Below, piece by piece: positions 30,577 to 43,305 of a stretch of DNA of 64,000 bases. Numbering within the stretch: the first letter of the stretch is position 1; every line of letters starts with the position of its first letter. A program made the translations under genes and the position numbers. The notes under the pieces were generated by a model, which was given only the letters and a program-made list of their open reading frames with translations, was not told the DNA's origin and did no database searches. Source of the stretch: Hysterium pulicare CBS 123377 (Eukaryota > Ascomycota > Dothideomycetes > Hysteriales > Hysteriaceae); the NCBI GenBank assembly GCA_000467715.1, contig AJFK01000120.1:52221-116220 (forward strand), read 5' to 3'.

Positions 30577-32899
30577 GATGGTGGGAAGTTGGAATAAAGG
30601 GGACGGATGGTACAGCTTTACACGAAGTGCGGTTTGTCGACAGAGTTGAAAGTGGTTCGGAGATTCTGGTGCGAGTGAGATGTTCAAGAGAAGTTCAAGA
30701 GCAAGTTGTCGGTGTTGTGGGCAGGCTTAATCAGAGGCTCGCGTCGGTGGCGTGAGGTCAATCAAAAAGGGCAACCAGCAAACAAGCTCATTTCTAACCT
30801 TGGAGGGTTACTTCACCGTGACGAACCACGCCACACTACTGCAAACAGGGAAAGCCATTCACTGCATGCGTGTATGGCGATGAGATTGGCGATGAGATCT
30901 TACCCATGTATGACGATGAGATGCTACCCGTTATAGCGACGAGATGCTACCCGTTATGGCGGTCAAAACATGCCCGTGTTCCAGATGCAGATTGCACCCC
31001 AGCACGTAGTTTGCACCAGCGAAGGTCAAGGGGGATTCTCGTACCAGACACTGTTTGAAAGGACTAGGCAGGTACACAGACAATCCAATCTTGCTCTCTC
31101 GTAAGAAACAATGGTGGATGATGGTCCGAAGCAGATGGAAGAACAAATAGGTGACAGACACTGCAGGCCTCCCGTTCTCCGTTCTCATGTTCCAATTCGG
31201 TGATTGCCCACGGAAGCAATTGCAGAAGATAACGGTGTTTTGATGTGGACAAACCTATTGGCCTACGATGGAAAGTGAATCTCAGACAGAAGCGGAGAAT
31301 GCGAGGGAATTATCATATCGGTTCCTTTTTACTATGATCAAGACTTTCTTATGAGATGAACAGGGACAAAGGGGATGGTTGGATGAAAAAGGCTCACGAA
31401 ATATCAAGGACCGGAGAGTTTATACCTTTTGAGAAAAGGAATCGTCCTACAGGATTCGGTTCTTCATGGGTCACCATTTCGAATGATGATACGAATGTAT
31501 GTGAAGAGTTGTGAATAAGGACAGCGGGCTACTCTCAGATTATCTACCTAGGTAGGGAGTATCTCGTCTACTCCATAGAGGGAACCACATCGTTGAACGG
31601 GCTGTATAGGAGTGCATAGAACTCGGTATATCCTGGATAAGCCCGGACGAAATATCACAGTGATTAGAACATCAGGTCGCAGGAATCAGGGGTAGAGAAA
31701 CACTGTGCCCTGAATTGTGGAGCAGGCTTGGCCTGGGCTAGATGAGAAACTTGAGATCGATCTGTGCTGATGGGCTAGGTTTCTCCGTCTTTTGCGTTCG
31801 TGTCCCCGGTGGAGACATTCCGTATTCCGCTGACGCAGGGAAATGGCTTGACATCACGATTCGCATCTCGGAAGAATCAGGAGACTACGGAGTACAACTA
31901 CGGGGAAACTCTGTACCGACGGGACATGACCATTCAAACGTGTATAGAACAGTGACAATGCTCGGAAGCTGAGGTTGCTTAGCGATGAACAGGACACGAT
32001 GCAAGAGCAAGAGCAAGAGGACGATGGTTGGAGATGGACGCTCAACCCCCACGCCCCATGCGAAATTCAGGGATGCCGAGCTTCAGCCACGGCACTGTTT
32101 CTGCACGGTCGGACGCCTTTGCCGCATCCGTTTTGCAGGACTTGAAACGCTCGAACGCTGCTCTTATCCTTGAGATAAGGGTCTGGCATGTGAAAAGGGG
32201 TCTGATGTAGACTTGCGCCTCGAAATATGTAGGCGATTCACGATGGCTTGAAGAAAGTTGGTGCTGATACTCGGAAGCTGGAGGGACGCGTTGCAAGTCG
32301 TCAAGGGAGGTTTTTCGGGCCTGGGACCTGCATATTCTGCATATTTTTGGGCCACACAGCTGTCAAACCAGCGCCTAGGTAGCGAAATCTTTGCTTTCTA
32401 GTTTATCTCAACAAAGGCGTCAAAACGCCATCTACGTCGGCAAATCAAAATTCTGCAACAACGCTGCTCGGCATGCGGCGAGCCAAATTCTGAGACCCAC
32501 AAACACTCCTATCGAGCCACTCAGTGTTTGCCTCCCGAGAATGAATCGGAGATCATCAGGGATTCTCTTTGCTGAGCGACCTTATTTAGATTCGCCTTCA
32601 CGGACCTATTAATCGACTGCTCACCGTCCGTCTCCTTGCGTGCCTTTCTTTGTGTCGTTATTCTTGGCCTGTTCCCCATCAAAACATTTCTCATACATGC
32701 AATACTACCTGTTTCTCAATCCATTGAGATCGTCACTCGCTTTTTCACGATACTTCTCGTTAGGTTTCTTATTTTCACCGAACACGAGCCCTTCTACGTC
32801 ATTGAGCGCTCCACCGGCTCTGGAAGCTCAAGGATAATCGCTCTGCCTCTCAATTGCTGTCGTGGTATCTCGTCCAATATCTGTCGCTCCAAAATAAAT
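30577..32899. other. Long intergenic region between divergent genes
   Basis: These 2.3 kb lie between the SMP-like gene and the MscS channel. No frame above 85 codons looks like a protein, apart from ATG-less codons continuous with the channel frame from 32636, read here as 5' UTR. A local near-repeat lies at about 30880-30960 (GACGAGATGCTACCCGTTAT recurring with small changes). No RNA gene was recognised. Confidence 0.45.
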
Positions 32900-35866
32900 A
32901 TGGCAACTCCAATAGACGAGCGGCCAGAGCCCACCTACAATTACAACATGCACCAACAGCGTTCTTCAGACGATGACGGAACAATTATAGGGGAGGAATC
33001 AACTCAACAAACCACAATCAATGGAAGGGAACGAAGCAACAGTCATCTGACAGTTAACACTGAGAATCTTGGACCGAGCACGTCAATGCAATCGCCATCA
33101 CAGACGCGTGAGCAGGCTCACCGACTTGATGATGACTTGGCCATGCTTCATGTCGAACAACAAGTCTCCGAGGAAAATGAAGAGCTCGATCGAGACCGAT
33201 CCCAAAGCCGCTCCATGCGCAGGGTTAGATCGCGTCGGGAAGACCCCATTGACGAATTTGACGCGGCGACAAATCCTTTGCACGAGAAGACGGCTTTGTA
33301 TAAACCTCCTGAAAATCCGGCAACCAGCTTTGCCAAATTCTTCAAGAAGGTTCACAACTCGAGCTTCCTCATCCGATATTTCGTTTACATTACGCCTGTG
33401 GTTCTCATAATTCTCATCCCATTGCTTCTGGGTGCTTTGCTATTCACGAATGCTACAGTCGGAGGTGTAAAACTTATCTGGTTCTGCATTTGGCTGGAGA
33501 TTGTCTGGCTGACTCTGTGGGCTGGAAGAGTAAGTCAGCCGACGAATCAGTACTCCAGAACTCTGTACTAACACCAGCAATAGATTCTAGCAAAAGCTCT
33601 ACCATGGCCCATCGGATTAATCTCTAGTCTTTTCACAAACAATAGCAAAAAATGGAGAGATATGGGAAAGCAGCTCGAAGTGCCAGCGACCTTATTTTTT
33701 TGGTGGCTTGCCATTGAAGTCTCGTTCCTGCCTACCATGAAGAATCATCATGGCAACGGCGATAAGACTACTAGAGACTGGGAGAAAACCATGAACAAAG
33801 TATTGGTTGCAATATTCATCGGCGCAATCTTGAACTTCATCGAGAAAATTATCATCCAGCTTATTGCCATCAGCTTCCATCTTCGAACCTACGCCGATCG
33901 GATCGAACTAAACAAGTTCCAGATTGGCAGTTTAGCAAAACTCTACAAGTTCTCGAAGGAGAAAATCACTATGGATGATTCCGAGTTCGAAGCAAAATCA
34001 GGCCCTGCCTCTGGTGCCCGCACTCCTGGTCAGCTTGTGAAGGAAGCGCAGAAGAACACCCGAGAGGCGTTCAGCAAGTTTGGAGACATGGCAGGCAAGA
34101 TCGCTGGAGACTTTACTGGTAGACAGGTTACGCAAAGTACCCATCCTCATCAAGTCGTTCTAACCTTGCTTGGAACTACGACCGGGAGTCAAGTACTGGC
34201 ACGCCGGCTATACCGAACTTTTGCACGGGAAGATACGGAGACTGTTCATTCGGAGGACTTGAAGAATGCATTTGAAAATGATGACGAGGCAGATGCGGCT
34301 TTTTCAATGTTTGATAAGGATATGAATGGCGACATCTCCATGGAGGAACTGGAAGCTGTTTGCGTCGAGATTGGCCGAGAGCGCAAATCGATCACGGCCT
34401 CACTTAAGGATCTGGACTCTGTCGTCAGCAAACTTGACGATGTCTTCATGTTTATCGTTTTCATAATTGCCCTGTTAGTGTTTATCTCTCTGATCTCCTC
34501 GTCAGCCGCCGGTGTTCTCACCTCTGCCGGATCTGCCGTCTTGGCTCTCTCCTGGCTCTTCTCAGCAACTGCTCAGGAATTCCTCCAATCGGTCATTTTC
34601 GTCTTCGTCAAGCATCCGTTTGATGTTGGTGACCGCGTGGGAATTTACGGAAATACAGGTGCTCTTGGACGAGGTGATGATTACTTCGTCAAAGAAATTG
34701 CACTTTTGTACACGGAATTTAAGAAGATGGAAGGTCACGTTGTTCAAGCCCCAAACAGCTATCTAAATACCCTCTTCATTCTCAACCAACGACGTTCCGG
34801 TGGGCTTGCCGAAGCTGTCCCAGTTACGATCAAGTTCGGCACTACCCTCGATCAAATTGACCAACTCCGTCAAAGACTGCTGGAGTTCGTTAAATCCGAG
34901 AAGCGAGAGTACCAGTCCAACATCCTTACTGAGTTGCGGGAAGTCCTTGAGTGTCATTCAATCACACTCAATGTCGTCTTTTTCTACAAATCCAATTGGC
35001 AGAATGAGCTGCTGCGTCTCCAACGCCGCAACAAGTTCATTTGTGCCATGATGGTATCCATGCAAGAGCTTGGAATCGAAGGACCTCGCATGCGGTATCC
35101 TGGCCAGAAAGAGTCGTTCCCAGTTTATTTGCAGAACGTACCTCACACTGCTACGCCTGGTGTCGGTCACAATGGTCATCCGGACAACCCGAATGGGATA
35201 CTTCACCAAGAGTCCCAAGATCCCCCGTTCGTGGCTCCTGCAGACGATTCAAGTGCCGCTCAGCAACCTAATCGATATGGATCTATTCTTCGCTCTGGTG
35301 GTACACGCCCACGTGGGGAATCTCTAGCGCAGATGGGTCGTCGCGTCGACTTTTCGCTCGGAATGAAAGACATTTCTTCTGGCGACTTGACTGGTGACGT
35401 CTATGAAGATCGCGAATCTCAGTCCCGGTCTCGAGCTACCGTTATCAGAGTGACTTCTCCGTCACGTCACTCGCAGGACCGCGCCAGGTCATCAGAAACC
35501 GGCCGCTCGACCTCAGTCACTGATCGAACGAGCAATCAAACCAATCGACTTCAACGAGTAAATACCGATAGCTCTGCTTCCCGCAACCGTAGCAGCCATC
35601 GCAATCGCTTTTTTGGCCGCGGCAACCGTAATAACGATCAGGATGTTGACCTCATGGAATCTGGTATGGCCGACATACCAGAGAATGGAAACACATTTTC
35701 CCGCCCTCTCGATCCTCGGAGTGGACTTGTCAGCCCAGCAGCGATGCGGTTGAGCCACGATGAAAGCCGTCCTCCGCAATCTTCTGGAGCATTGCCATCG
35801 GCTTCGGAATTCGGTCGACCCAAGCGGAGTCAAACTGACACTTATGAAATGAGGCATATGCATTAG
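32900..35866 (+). CDS. EF-hand MscS-type mechanosensitive channel (970 aa), MSY1/MSY2-like
   Basis: Exon 1 is 32900-33529 and exon 2 is 33584-35866; the intron has a perfect TACTAAC branch. The ATG at 32900 is the first in frame. Residues about 1-150 are acidic and disordered. Several membrane spans follow ([16 protein letters not shown]; then VEV-type segments after the splice). An EF-hand loop lies at 454-465 ([12 protein letters not shown]), with all calcium ligands. The MscS pore region follows: [18 protein letters not shown], a Gly/Ala-rich pore helix ([17 protein letters not shown]) and [11 protein letters not shown]. The C-terminal 300 residues are Ser/Arg-rich. This is the fungal ER calcium-regulated MscS family that controls calcium on hypo-osmotic shock. 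Length and order fit that family. Confidence 0.93.
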
Positions 35867-36385
35867 TTATAGAACCAAGATCTCATTTGTTTGTTGAGGC
35901 CAGTTTACAGCATTTATGGCGTAATTCATTCAGAGAGGCACTCTGTTGCAGGTTACTTCATGGCGCTCAGCACTCAAATGTCAGGCTACGATTGTTGATT
36001 TGCGGCCAAGAGCTGCTTCATAGATTTTCATACCTGTAGCGTTCAAGGATGATTCATTTCACCACTACCGCTTTCCGGACAAACATAAAGTCGTGACCAT
36101 GTATTATAAGAACTCTCCCCAATTCAATTGATGATTCGAGGTTCTCAAATAAACCCTTCAGCTTCAAGCACCAGAGTAAAGAGCTCCACAACCATGGTAT
36201 AATACAATGTAGACTTCCATAGTGAACAGGGCCTTCCCAACGCCGATTGCATCGTACATACATTTTTGTACATCCTTTTCGGTCTTTCTGGAGGTGCCAG
36301 TCGACCGCTACTGCTATGTCTTTTGTCCTTCGTCCGCATCTCCTCCAAGGTTATATGTGATCAAACACAATTCTGCCATTCATGC
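35867..36385. other. Intergenic between convergent genes
   Basis: This is the 3' flank of the channel gene and of COA3. No gene was recognised. Confidence 0.5.
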
Positions 36386-36741
36386 TCATTTCATACTTCC
36401 AGGTGAATTGCCAGACGAGTTTGGAGGTTGCGCCCGTTGAACCGGCTCGTCGGGGACTATCACATCTTCGAAATCATCTTGTGAAATGACGTGGAGGGTG
36501 TAAGAGTCTGGACCATGGTTAGCATTTTGATACCAAATGCGAGTGGACTTTCATAGTTCGTACAAACTCCAATGACAAAAGCACAAAGCGATATGCCGGT
36601 GACTGCATTCTTAACCAGATAGGGATATCGGGCCCGGACGAGTGCGGGTGATTGCCTGAACTGCTTGTCGTAGTATGAAGAGCGGAAGAGGCTATGGTCA
36701 TCAGTAAATGTTGGAGCGGAGAAGTTGTAGACTTACGGCAT
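36386..36741 (-). CDS. COA3: Cytochrome c oxidase assembly factor 3 (84 aa)
   Basis: Three exons: 36741-36737, 36691-36564 and 36507-36386. The first coding exon is only five bases (ATGCC), followed by GTAAGT. Joined, the protein reads MPLFRSSYYDKQFRQSP, ALVRARYPYLVKNAVTG, one membrane span (ISLCAFVIGVYSYTL), then HVISQDDFEDVIVPDEPVQ. The order of a short matrix-side R/Y/D-rich segment, one span and an acidic DEFEDV-like segment is that of fungal Coa3. Coa3 sits in the mitochondrial inner membrane and couples Cox1 synthesis to oxidase assembly. It is divergent from the Pta1 gene, 386 bp apart. No single open frame reveals it, so it is easily missed. Confidence 0.85.
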
Positions 36742-37127
36742 CGTGGGCAAACGATATGACTTCCTGGTTGATGTGCGCAGGACAGTGAAGGGAAGGTTCT
36801 TTGGTGTTGCGGCTCTTTTTGAGCACGGACCCTAAAACGCCTTCACGGGCGGTCGTCACTTAAGGGCTGCATGCACCCTTCACCTTCCAACGAACAATCA
36901 CCACGTCGTAGATCCATTGTCTTCTCTTCCATCACGACTTCATCTCCTATATTTGCCTACCTTCGGTTTTACTAGGGTATGATTGAGGGAGTAGTCAAAC
37001 ACATCGGCAGCTTTGTCGCGCCAGCACGCGGGTAGTTCTTTGGCGTCGTGTGTGAGCAAGCCTTCATTTCTGGCTTCAGGAACAAAGCCCATCTGCATCT
37101 GCGCTCCCTTTCTCCCCGATAGCCATC
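36742..37127. other. Divergent promoter of COA3 and PTA1
   Basis: These 386 bp separate two head-to-head genes. No distinct box could be assigned with confidence. Confidence 0.5.
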
Positions 37128-39970
37128 ATGAATGCCTCTTCTCAGACGCTGGGACAGCTGGAATCAGCTCGGAGTCTAGCCCTGAGCGATGGTAGATACT
37201 ATCCCACGATTATACCTGGTGTCCTACCTATCATTGGTGCCAATGCGAACACTGCACTCGAGATACGACGATGGGGTGCGGACTTTTTAGCAGAAACTTT
37301 TGCGTCTCCAACATTCCCTGCAGAAGCAAAGGAGAGCAGCAGTCTACAAGTCCTGGAATCGCTGAAAGGTTACCTCGAACTCGTGGAGGATACTGAGGTC
37401 ATCAAGAGCGCTGTACAAGCAGCTGCCAGCATATACCCATTGATTTACAGGCATACGTAAGTTCCCCCCTCCCCGTCGCCATGTAGAAGCTTGGTAAGAT
37501 CGTGAACATTGGCTTGTCGATATCTGTCTCGTCATGATGCATGAACGAAACCAAAGTATTGGAAGAATGGTATCTTATATTTGCATTGTGTATTCAGAGC
37601 CCTCGACCCAAACGATGTCCATAATTGGCAGATCATGTCTGCGATCAAATCGAATATACTCCGGAGAATGGACTCGGCCACTCCAGGCGTGCGGATATGC
37701 TGTGTCAAATTCGTTCAGCAAGTGATTCTGGTGGAGACACCGGGATATATTGCAGATCCAAGGGTGCGATTCGGCCCCCAGTCCAGTGATAGTCCCAAAA
37801 GAAACGCTCTTACAAACTCGCAGCGCCTCGAACAGAATGACATATCCCTCGCCCTCGTACCCCGCGACCATCCCCTTTTACCGCACCAAAATCTTGAAGC
37901 CGAAGCTTCTGGTCTTCTGGACCGGTTGCTCGATATAATACATGGAGATCACAGGTTAGATAGTCTGGAATTGGATAGGAGGTCAACTCTGACAGGAGAC
38001 AGTGATGCCTTGCTTGTTACTGCTACTCTTAATAGCTTGGGGACACTCATACAGCGGCGGCCTTCTATTGCCAACAAGATCTTGTCAAGCGTCCTCAATT
38101 TCAACCCGCTGAAGCTGGCGAATTCTCCCATGACACCCAAGAGCAGGGTCATCATGAAGTCAATAGAGCGCACGACACGAGCACTTCTTTTGAATATCAT
38201 GAAACGGTACGCCATCAACACTCTCATCCCTGCTGTGACGGTGTTGGGCTGATTTCTATAGGCATCCGGATAGTCCCTCAAACGGCCGAATACAGCAATA
38301 TCTGGAGCGTATGCATCGCATGCGCCTGGATGTGTTTGATGAATCTAACCGGAAAAGACCTGCTCCTACAGAACCTACTGATGGCTTAGACCAGGCAAAA
38401 CGACAGCGTCTAGGGGCAGACGTGCCTCCAGTTGCTCAATCCGTCGCTCCACTGCCACCTGGGCCAGTTAGCTTTGCCCAGCTTTTCACCCTAACTGCAG
38501 AGGAGGGTGCAAAGAGCTTTGATGTTCAAGCAATTCCAGTCGACCTTGTTGTGAGGATAGTAATACCCATACTCCAGTCCATCGATCAGAATAAGCTGGA
38601 CAGTGCTATCAATGTATGTGATGACCCTTTCAGACGTGTTCCCAAGACCGCATTTGCGTACTGTTGAGGTGCTGGTGCGCCTCCTTCACTTGGCCCCGGG
38701 AGCTTACACGCTCGACGTCACGTGTTACATCATGGCTCTTGTGCCAGCCCGAAGCAATCCTGCGTTCCTAGCACCTCAAACTCAACACTCACTTTCACCT
38801 GCACACACACTCAGCGTTCCCGGCATGGGATACTTTGGCTAACAATGGAACAGACTGTCCGCGGTAGATATCTATCCTTGAGCAAAGCTCCACCTCGCTC
38901 GGCTGTTGATGCCGTAGACGCAGCAACAGATAGACCATCTCTTGAAGATGAAGACGAATACGAGCCAGACTTCGAACCCATCGAAGATGCCGAACAAATT
39001 ACCAACAAGATGGACCACGCCGCCGATACTTCTTTGTCTGAGCGAGTCCCCGACGCACCACTCGCGCCATTCAAACTGCCTCAGGCGCCACCATTGACCG
39101 AGCAAGAAATTCACAAGTATGGCGAAGGCACTGTCAGAAGACTCTTCGGCCTCTTGGCTTCCCTAGAGGAAGCACAACCTCGGTCTAGGGGAATCAAACG
39201 GGGCTTCAATCGTCTTGCAGCAAACAACGATGACCGAGACTCGTGGGTGACAATTATATCCCGCTTAGCAACTCGAGCAGCAGCTGGTCTTGACGACCCG
39301 GACGAGTCTATCAAGTCAGAGTATGGCAGTCCTGACAAAAAGGGAAACTTCTCGCTCAGTGAGACCATCCGCGATGCTCTATACAACTACATCATGTACG
39401 ACTGGCGCAAACGAATTGACGTTGCGACAAGCTGGTTATCCGAAGAGTGGTACAACGACCGTATCCAACTCCAAGCTTCACAAGCAGCGGCAAGCGACAC
39501 CGTCAATGGTGACACGGCCAATTTTCCCATGCCAACGCTGCATTATCGCAAGTGGGTACTCAAGCTCCTCGATGCTATCCTGCCTTTCATAGAAGGAAAC
39601 GACAAAGGCATCATCAGATTCCTCTCTGAGATCCCAGAGATAGATCGTGACATCCTCGAGCGAGTGAAGAAACTGGCGGATGACCCGGATCGTGTGAACT
39701 TGACGGTTATGGTACTTCAATATCTGTGCCTGTTCAGGCCACCAGCCAGAACTATGTGTGTGGACGTTCTGGAGGACCTATGGAGGAACAGTGAGTCCTG
39801 ACTTTGACCTTAGTTCTTAAATGAGGAGCGATGGTTTTGCTAATGGATTTGCAGATGAGGAGGCGAAACCTTTCACTCAAAAGCTGCTCACGAAATGGAG
39901 GCCCGAGGCGCTGCAAGTGGAGCAGAAGCCAGAGATTGCGAACGGGTCTTTGGAGGTGAAGGCGGTTTAA
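37128..39970 (+). CDS. PTA1: Symplekin/Pta1-like mRNA 3'-end processing subunit (780 aa)
   Basis: Five exons: 37128-37456, 37598-38206, 38262-38613, 38854-39790 and 39855-39970. The introns are 141, 55, 240 and 64 bp; all phases close and the protein ends ...NGSLEVKAV. The N-terminal half has the symplekin/Pta1 helical-repeat look (ALEIRRWGADFLAETFASP, MSAIKSNILRRMDSATPGVR, ETPGYIADPRVRFG). A basic, nuclear-type segment follows (RKRPAPTEPTDGLDQAKRQR). Then the DSAIN-TVRGRYLSL junction and an acidic linker lead to a C-terminal helical part (MYDWRKRIDVATSWLSEEW, DRDILERVKKLADDPDRVNL). Pta1 is the scaffold of cleavage and polyadenylation factor in the nucleus. The long third intron contains no convincing extra exon. 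Confidence 0.85.
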
Positions 39971-40796
39971 GGCAGTGCTGCTCGGACTCGCTGCATTGGA
40001 TCCAAGCTCGGATCCTGAAGTGACTGCTGAATCACTTGCACATATATGACTTCTATGTTCTTTGTACGATATGAACTTGCTCGAGGCGAAGGTTAAGGGA
40101 GGCTTCTTTCAATGGGACTTCTTGCTTGTGTGGTGTCTTGGGGACACGGGAGACTTGCTTTGTTCTCCCATTGGGGTCCCTGGATTACTTTCTCGTGCTG
40201 TTTCTACCTATGGTAGAGTTGCGCTACCGCAGAAGGGTAGCATGGTCAGACTTTCATGAACCAATATCATATTCGAACTCGAGTTCGGCTTTTGCAAACA
40301 TGTTCGTGGTTTATGCTACCCTCTAAAAATTGAACAGAGCCCACACATTGGTGAGGTGTAACATCAGACTCAAGCGAGCATTGTGTTAAACATTAATATG
40401 TCCCGTTTACCTCCTTCTGCATGTCTGGTTAACCTTCTGCGCAACGCATCAAAGTGCCTTCACTACCGCGACTACTTGCAACATATTTGCCTTGTTTCCA
40501 ACTCTATTAGCGTGCAGTTTGGAACAATTATTATTAGTATAAACCCAAGTTTGCCATTGCTAATTGTAGGCTTAACAACACTTTTATGAAGGTTGCGTTT
40601 CTCATTGAATTTTTCGAACAAGATCTGACTCACGTGAGGGAAGATTTTCAGCAGGTTGTTCAATGACAGTACGTATTAAAGTTAAATCGCAAAGTTGTTA
40701 TTAATAAGACATTTATGCACTCATTTATCTCATCCTGATTACTGCTCTCCTCCTGATAATTCCTGCTTCGAGCCCGGTTGCTATCTTCTCATAAAC
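39971..40796. other. Intergenic between convergent genes
   Basis: This is the 3' flank on both sides. The section 40480-40700 is AT-rich. Short frames only; no gene recognised. Confidence 0.45.
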
Positions 40797-41238
40797 CTAC
40801 TGGTGGTCTCCAGTGTCGTGAATGGAATCCGGCAGCGCTCTTTCGAGTTTCTCGGGGACCACTTTCTGGATTCCCTTCGGTACGATCGAAGCGTCACCGC
40901 CATCCTTGGCATGAGTGACACGGCCGGTACCGCTGCCTGTGTCGTGAACCTGGTGATGTTATTAGTCATGAATGTAGAAGATAAGATGGAGGGAAGCAGC
41001 AGAAGAGCGGTGAATTGAAGGTGAGCTCGGTGTAGAGAAAAGGCAAGGTAAAGAAGGAAGTATAGACAGTAAGAGGTCGATATTGATGGAGTGAGTACTG
41101 AATTCGGGGAATAAATGGATACAGTACCTTGTTCGGCAGGCTCTCTTCGAGGCCCTTGGGGGCTTTGTCTTGTACCATGTCGGGGACTTTGGAGTCGCCG
41201 ACAGCGTGGGAGGCGCCTTGACCCTGTTCGTTCTGCAT
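40797..41238 (-). CDS. Small two-repeat hydrophilic protein (87 aa), unknown function
   Basis: Exon 1 is 41238-41128 and exon 2 is 40949-40797, with a 177-bp intron (GTACTG...CACCAG). Joined, ...LEESLPNK runs into VHDTGSGTGRVTHAKDGG. The protein is made of two similar halves: SHAVGDSKVPDMVQDKAPKG with LEESLPNKVHDT, and THAKDGGDASIVPKGIQKVV with PEKLERALPDSIHDT. Both carry the pattern H-A...VP..(I/V)Q...P..LE..LP..(I/V)HDT. It is hydrophilic, with no signal or membrane segment. I know similar small fungal proteins only as uncharacterised ones; a stress-hydrophilin role is a guess. Strong internal symmetry supports the splice model. Confidence 0.7.
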
Positions 41239-42358
41239 GATTAATTCGAAATGAAGTCTCTGTATTGAGAAGAAAATGATTTGATAGATGTTTGATATTC
41301 AGTTGAGACTTGTAGTGATGATTGAATGGAAAATTGAATTATTGTTGGAAGAAATTTCCTGGGCTTTATATATCTGTTCATTCTAAAGAGCAATACTTTA
41401 ATTTCGTCATCCTGAACAAGCTTACTTCCTTTTCATGCACTCATACGTATACATCTTGTAGCCCGGGGTTGGAGATTCCTCCGTCCCCGTAGTTTTCGCC
41501 ATGTCAATAGACGAATGCGAGCTTAGCGTACTAGCTGAGCCATTTAAACTCATGAATCATACGTTAGGGAAAGAAGAGCTAAGGGAGTTACGCCCGAAGT
41601 GCTCCTTACGAGCTCTTCTAACGTCAGTAGGCAGTATAATAAAAGTGTATGATAGCATCATCACCACACCAAGAACCAGTTACAGGAAGCGGACACGCGA
41701 GATGCTTTCAACTCGATACTAACGGGCCGTAAGGCGGCAGCAACGTCCGGATCGCTGCGGATCAACTGATGGGATTTGGGAACTCTGATGGATATGCAAA
41801 GTCCATGACGATGATCACGACGTGAAGCTCGGGAAGCTAGTGGCCTCATGTTGCGCTAACTCCATTGGGCAATTAGCTATGATAGTTAGCTTTATTGGCC
41901 AACATCCTGCATATAAAGCTATGTCAATGTTGGCAGAATTACTGGTCTCGTAGGAGTTAAAGGTACATCCTTTGTAGCATTTGTATGTATACGTCCGAAT
42001 CCAGGACAGAGGTAGGGGTATGAGACTTCTCACAATCACAGTACACACAGTTAGCTTGAGTGAAAAAGCCGAATTGTATTCTAGGCATTCGATGCAAAGT
42101 GATGCTCAGATGAGATCAGGACGAGAGGCTGGGGTACCACGAAGGGAAAACGAATCTATCCAGGTCGAGGAGACCAGAGACTCATATGAACACATGTTTG
42201 ATTGAGTTATTCTCATGAGTTGTTACGGAGCGGTGGCAGATGATATCGGTCATGTTTTTCGTTAGTCTGCCCTATGATACAGTGGGAAGCCAACTTGACA
42301 TCGCTCTGAATGTTTACATTCTGTCGATGGTCTCATGAATCTGCCTGATCCTCAAAGT
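41239..42358. other. Intergenic; one doubtful small ORF
   Basis: A plus-strand ATG frame at 41501-41722 (73 codons, MSIDECELSVLAEPFKLMNH...) has no recognised motif and may be a relic. The rest is promoter side of the small two-repeat gene and the 3' flank of the PEBP gene. Confidence 0.4.
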
Positions 42359-43305
42359 TTACTGCTTTTTGTTTTGCGAATAGATGAAATTGGCAGCTAT
42401 GGGAGCGGTCAGCATGTACTCTATCGAAACGCGCCAACTGCAGCTGCCCATAGCACCAGACGGCATTCATATATGGACAGGAATGAGTGTGTTGGATGTT
42501 GGTCGAGAGACCACTTACCGACTGGCACTAATTCATTATCTTCTGCCCATTGCCTGACACCTTTCCGCTCCTCCCCAGTTCCCCAGTGTTGCCTATCCTT
42601 AGGTTTCGTGAGGTCTAGGGGTTCGCTGGTGCCGTTCGCTGGGGCGAAAACCAGAAATACGTATCGGTGCTTTCCTGTCTTAGGTGGCGGGCCAGGAGGT
42701 TTGTAATCCATGATCTCATCATATTCCTTCTCTTTTTTCTTCTCCTCGACTCCAAAGAGCTCTTGCAGAAGAGTGGAGGTCTTTTCAGCAGCCAGGGGAA
42801 CTCCCGCTGCAATCCAGTGGCACATCTCACTCCATTCAGGATTATCCCGCGAAGGTGCATCAGGATCAGTAAGCGTAATCACGTAGGTCATGTTGGAAGT
42901 CGCACGGGGTTTGGATGCATTGGTCTCGTCGTAAAGTTCAATTGTGGGGGTGTCTTGTACGTGTTTCGGTTTGATAGTATTGCCTAAGGATGCTTCCTGC
43001 TTAGGCCATGATATGGAGACGGTAAGTGAGGGAAGGAAGTCATCGATAACTATGGTTTGGGGTTATTTTAGAAGATGAGATATCTTATGGGGGTCTGTAC
43101 CCGTGGGAATAATCTCTGCTTTCTTGAGTCTGAGTCATGATTAGTAGCCAGGAAGCGCTGCAATTTGTGGTGAAACGCACTCAGCTCGTACAGCCAGTAC
43201 ACTGTTCGATGCTGCAAGGTGAATCGGTGTCTGGGCTGCTGGCCAACCCAATGATGGACTGCTTAGCAGAAACAGCTGGAGGAAGAACGAAGCTTGGAGG
43301 AACAT
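42359..43305 (-). CDS. Secreted phosphatidylethanolamine-binding protein (PEBP) family protein (240 aa)
   Basis: Four exons: 43305-43181, 43129-43101, 43049-42519 and 42396-42359. The ATG exon encodes a hydrophobic start (MFLQASFFLQLFLL), a probable signal peptide. A 29-bp exon then gives ELKKAEIIPT and joins VIDDFLPSLTVSISW. PEBP signatures are the DPDAPSR motif (113-119), HWI (129-131) and GPPPKTGKHRYVF (from 171), which form the anion/phosphate pocket. The last exon restores the usual end (LVPVAANFIYSQNKKQ). The family binds phospholipids or inhibits serine carboxypeptidases (yeast Tfs1) and kinases. A Lys/Glu-rich insert (EEKKKEKEYDEIM) precedes the pocket. The secretory or vacuolar route is inferred from the signal peptide. 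Confidence 0.88.

Noticed and set aside
33662-35866. Channel gene starting at 33662
   Set aside because: Splicing at 33530-33583 with a perfect TACTAAC branch joins an upstream exon with the N-terminal domain, so 33662 is an internal Met.
38614-38853. Possible extra exon inside the 240-bp intron of the Pta1-like gene
   Set aside because: Joining DSAIN directly to TVRGRYLSL gives the natural family sequence; candidate exons inside add unrelated residues.
42421-42891. PEBP gene as a single 156-codon frame
   Set aside because: The start and end of the family are missing there; both are recovered with three introns.
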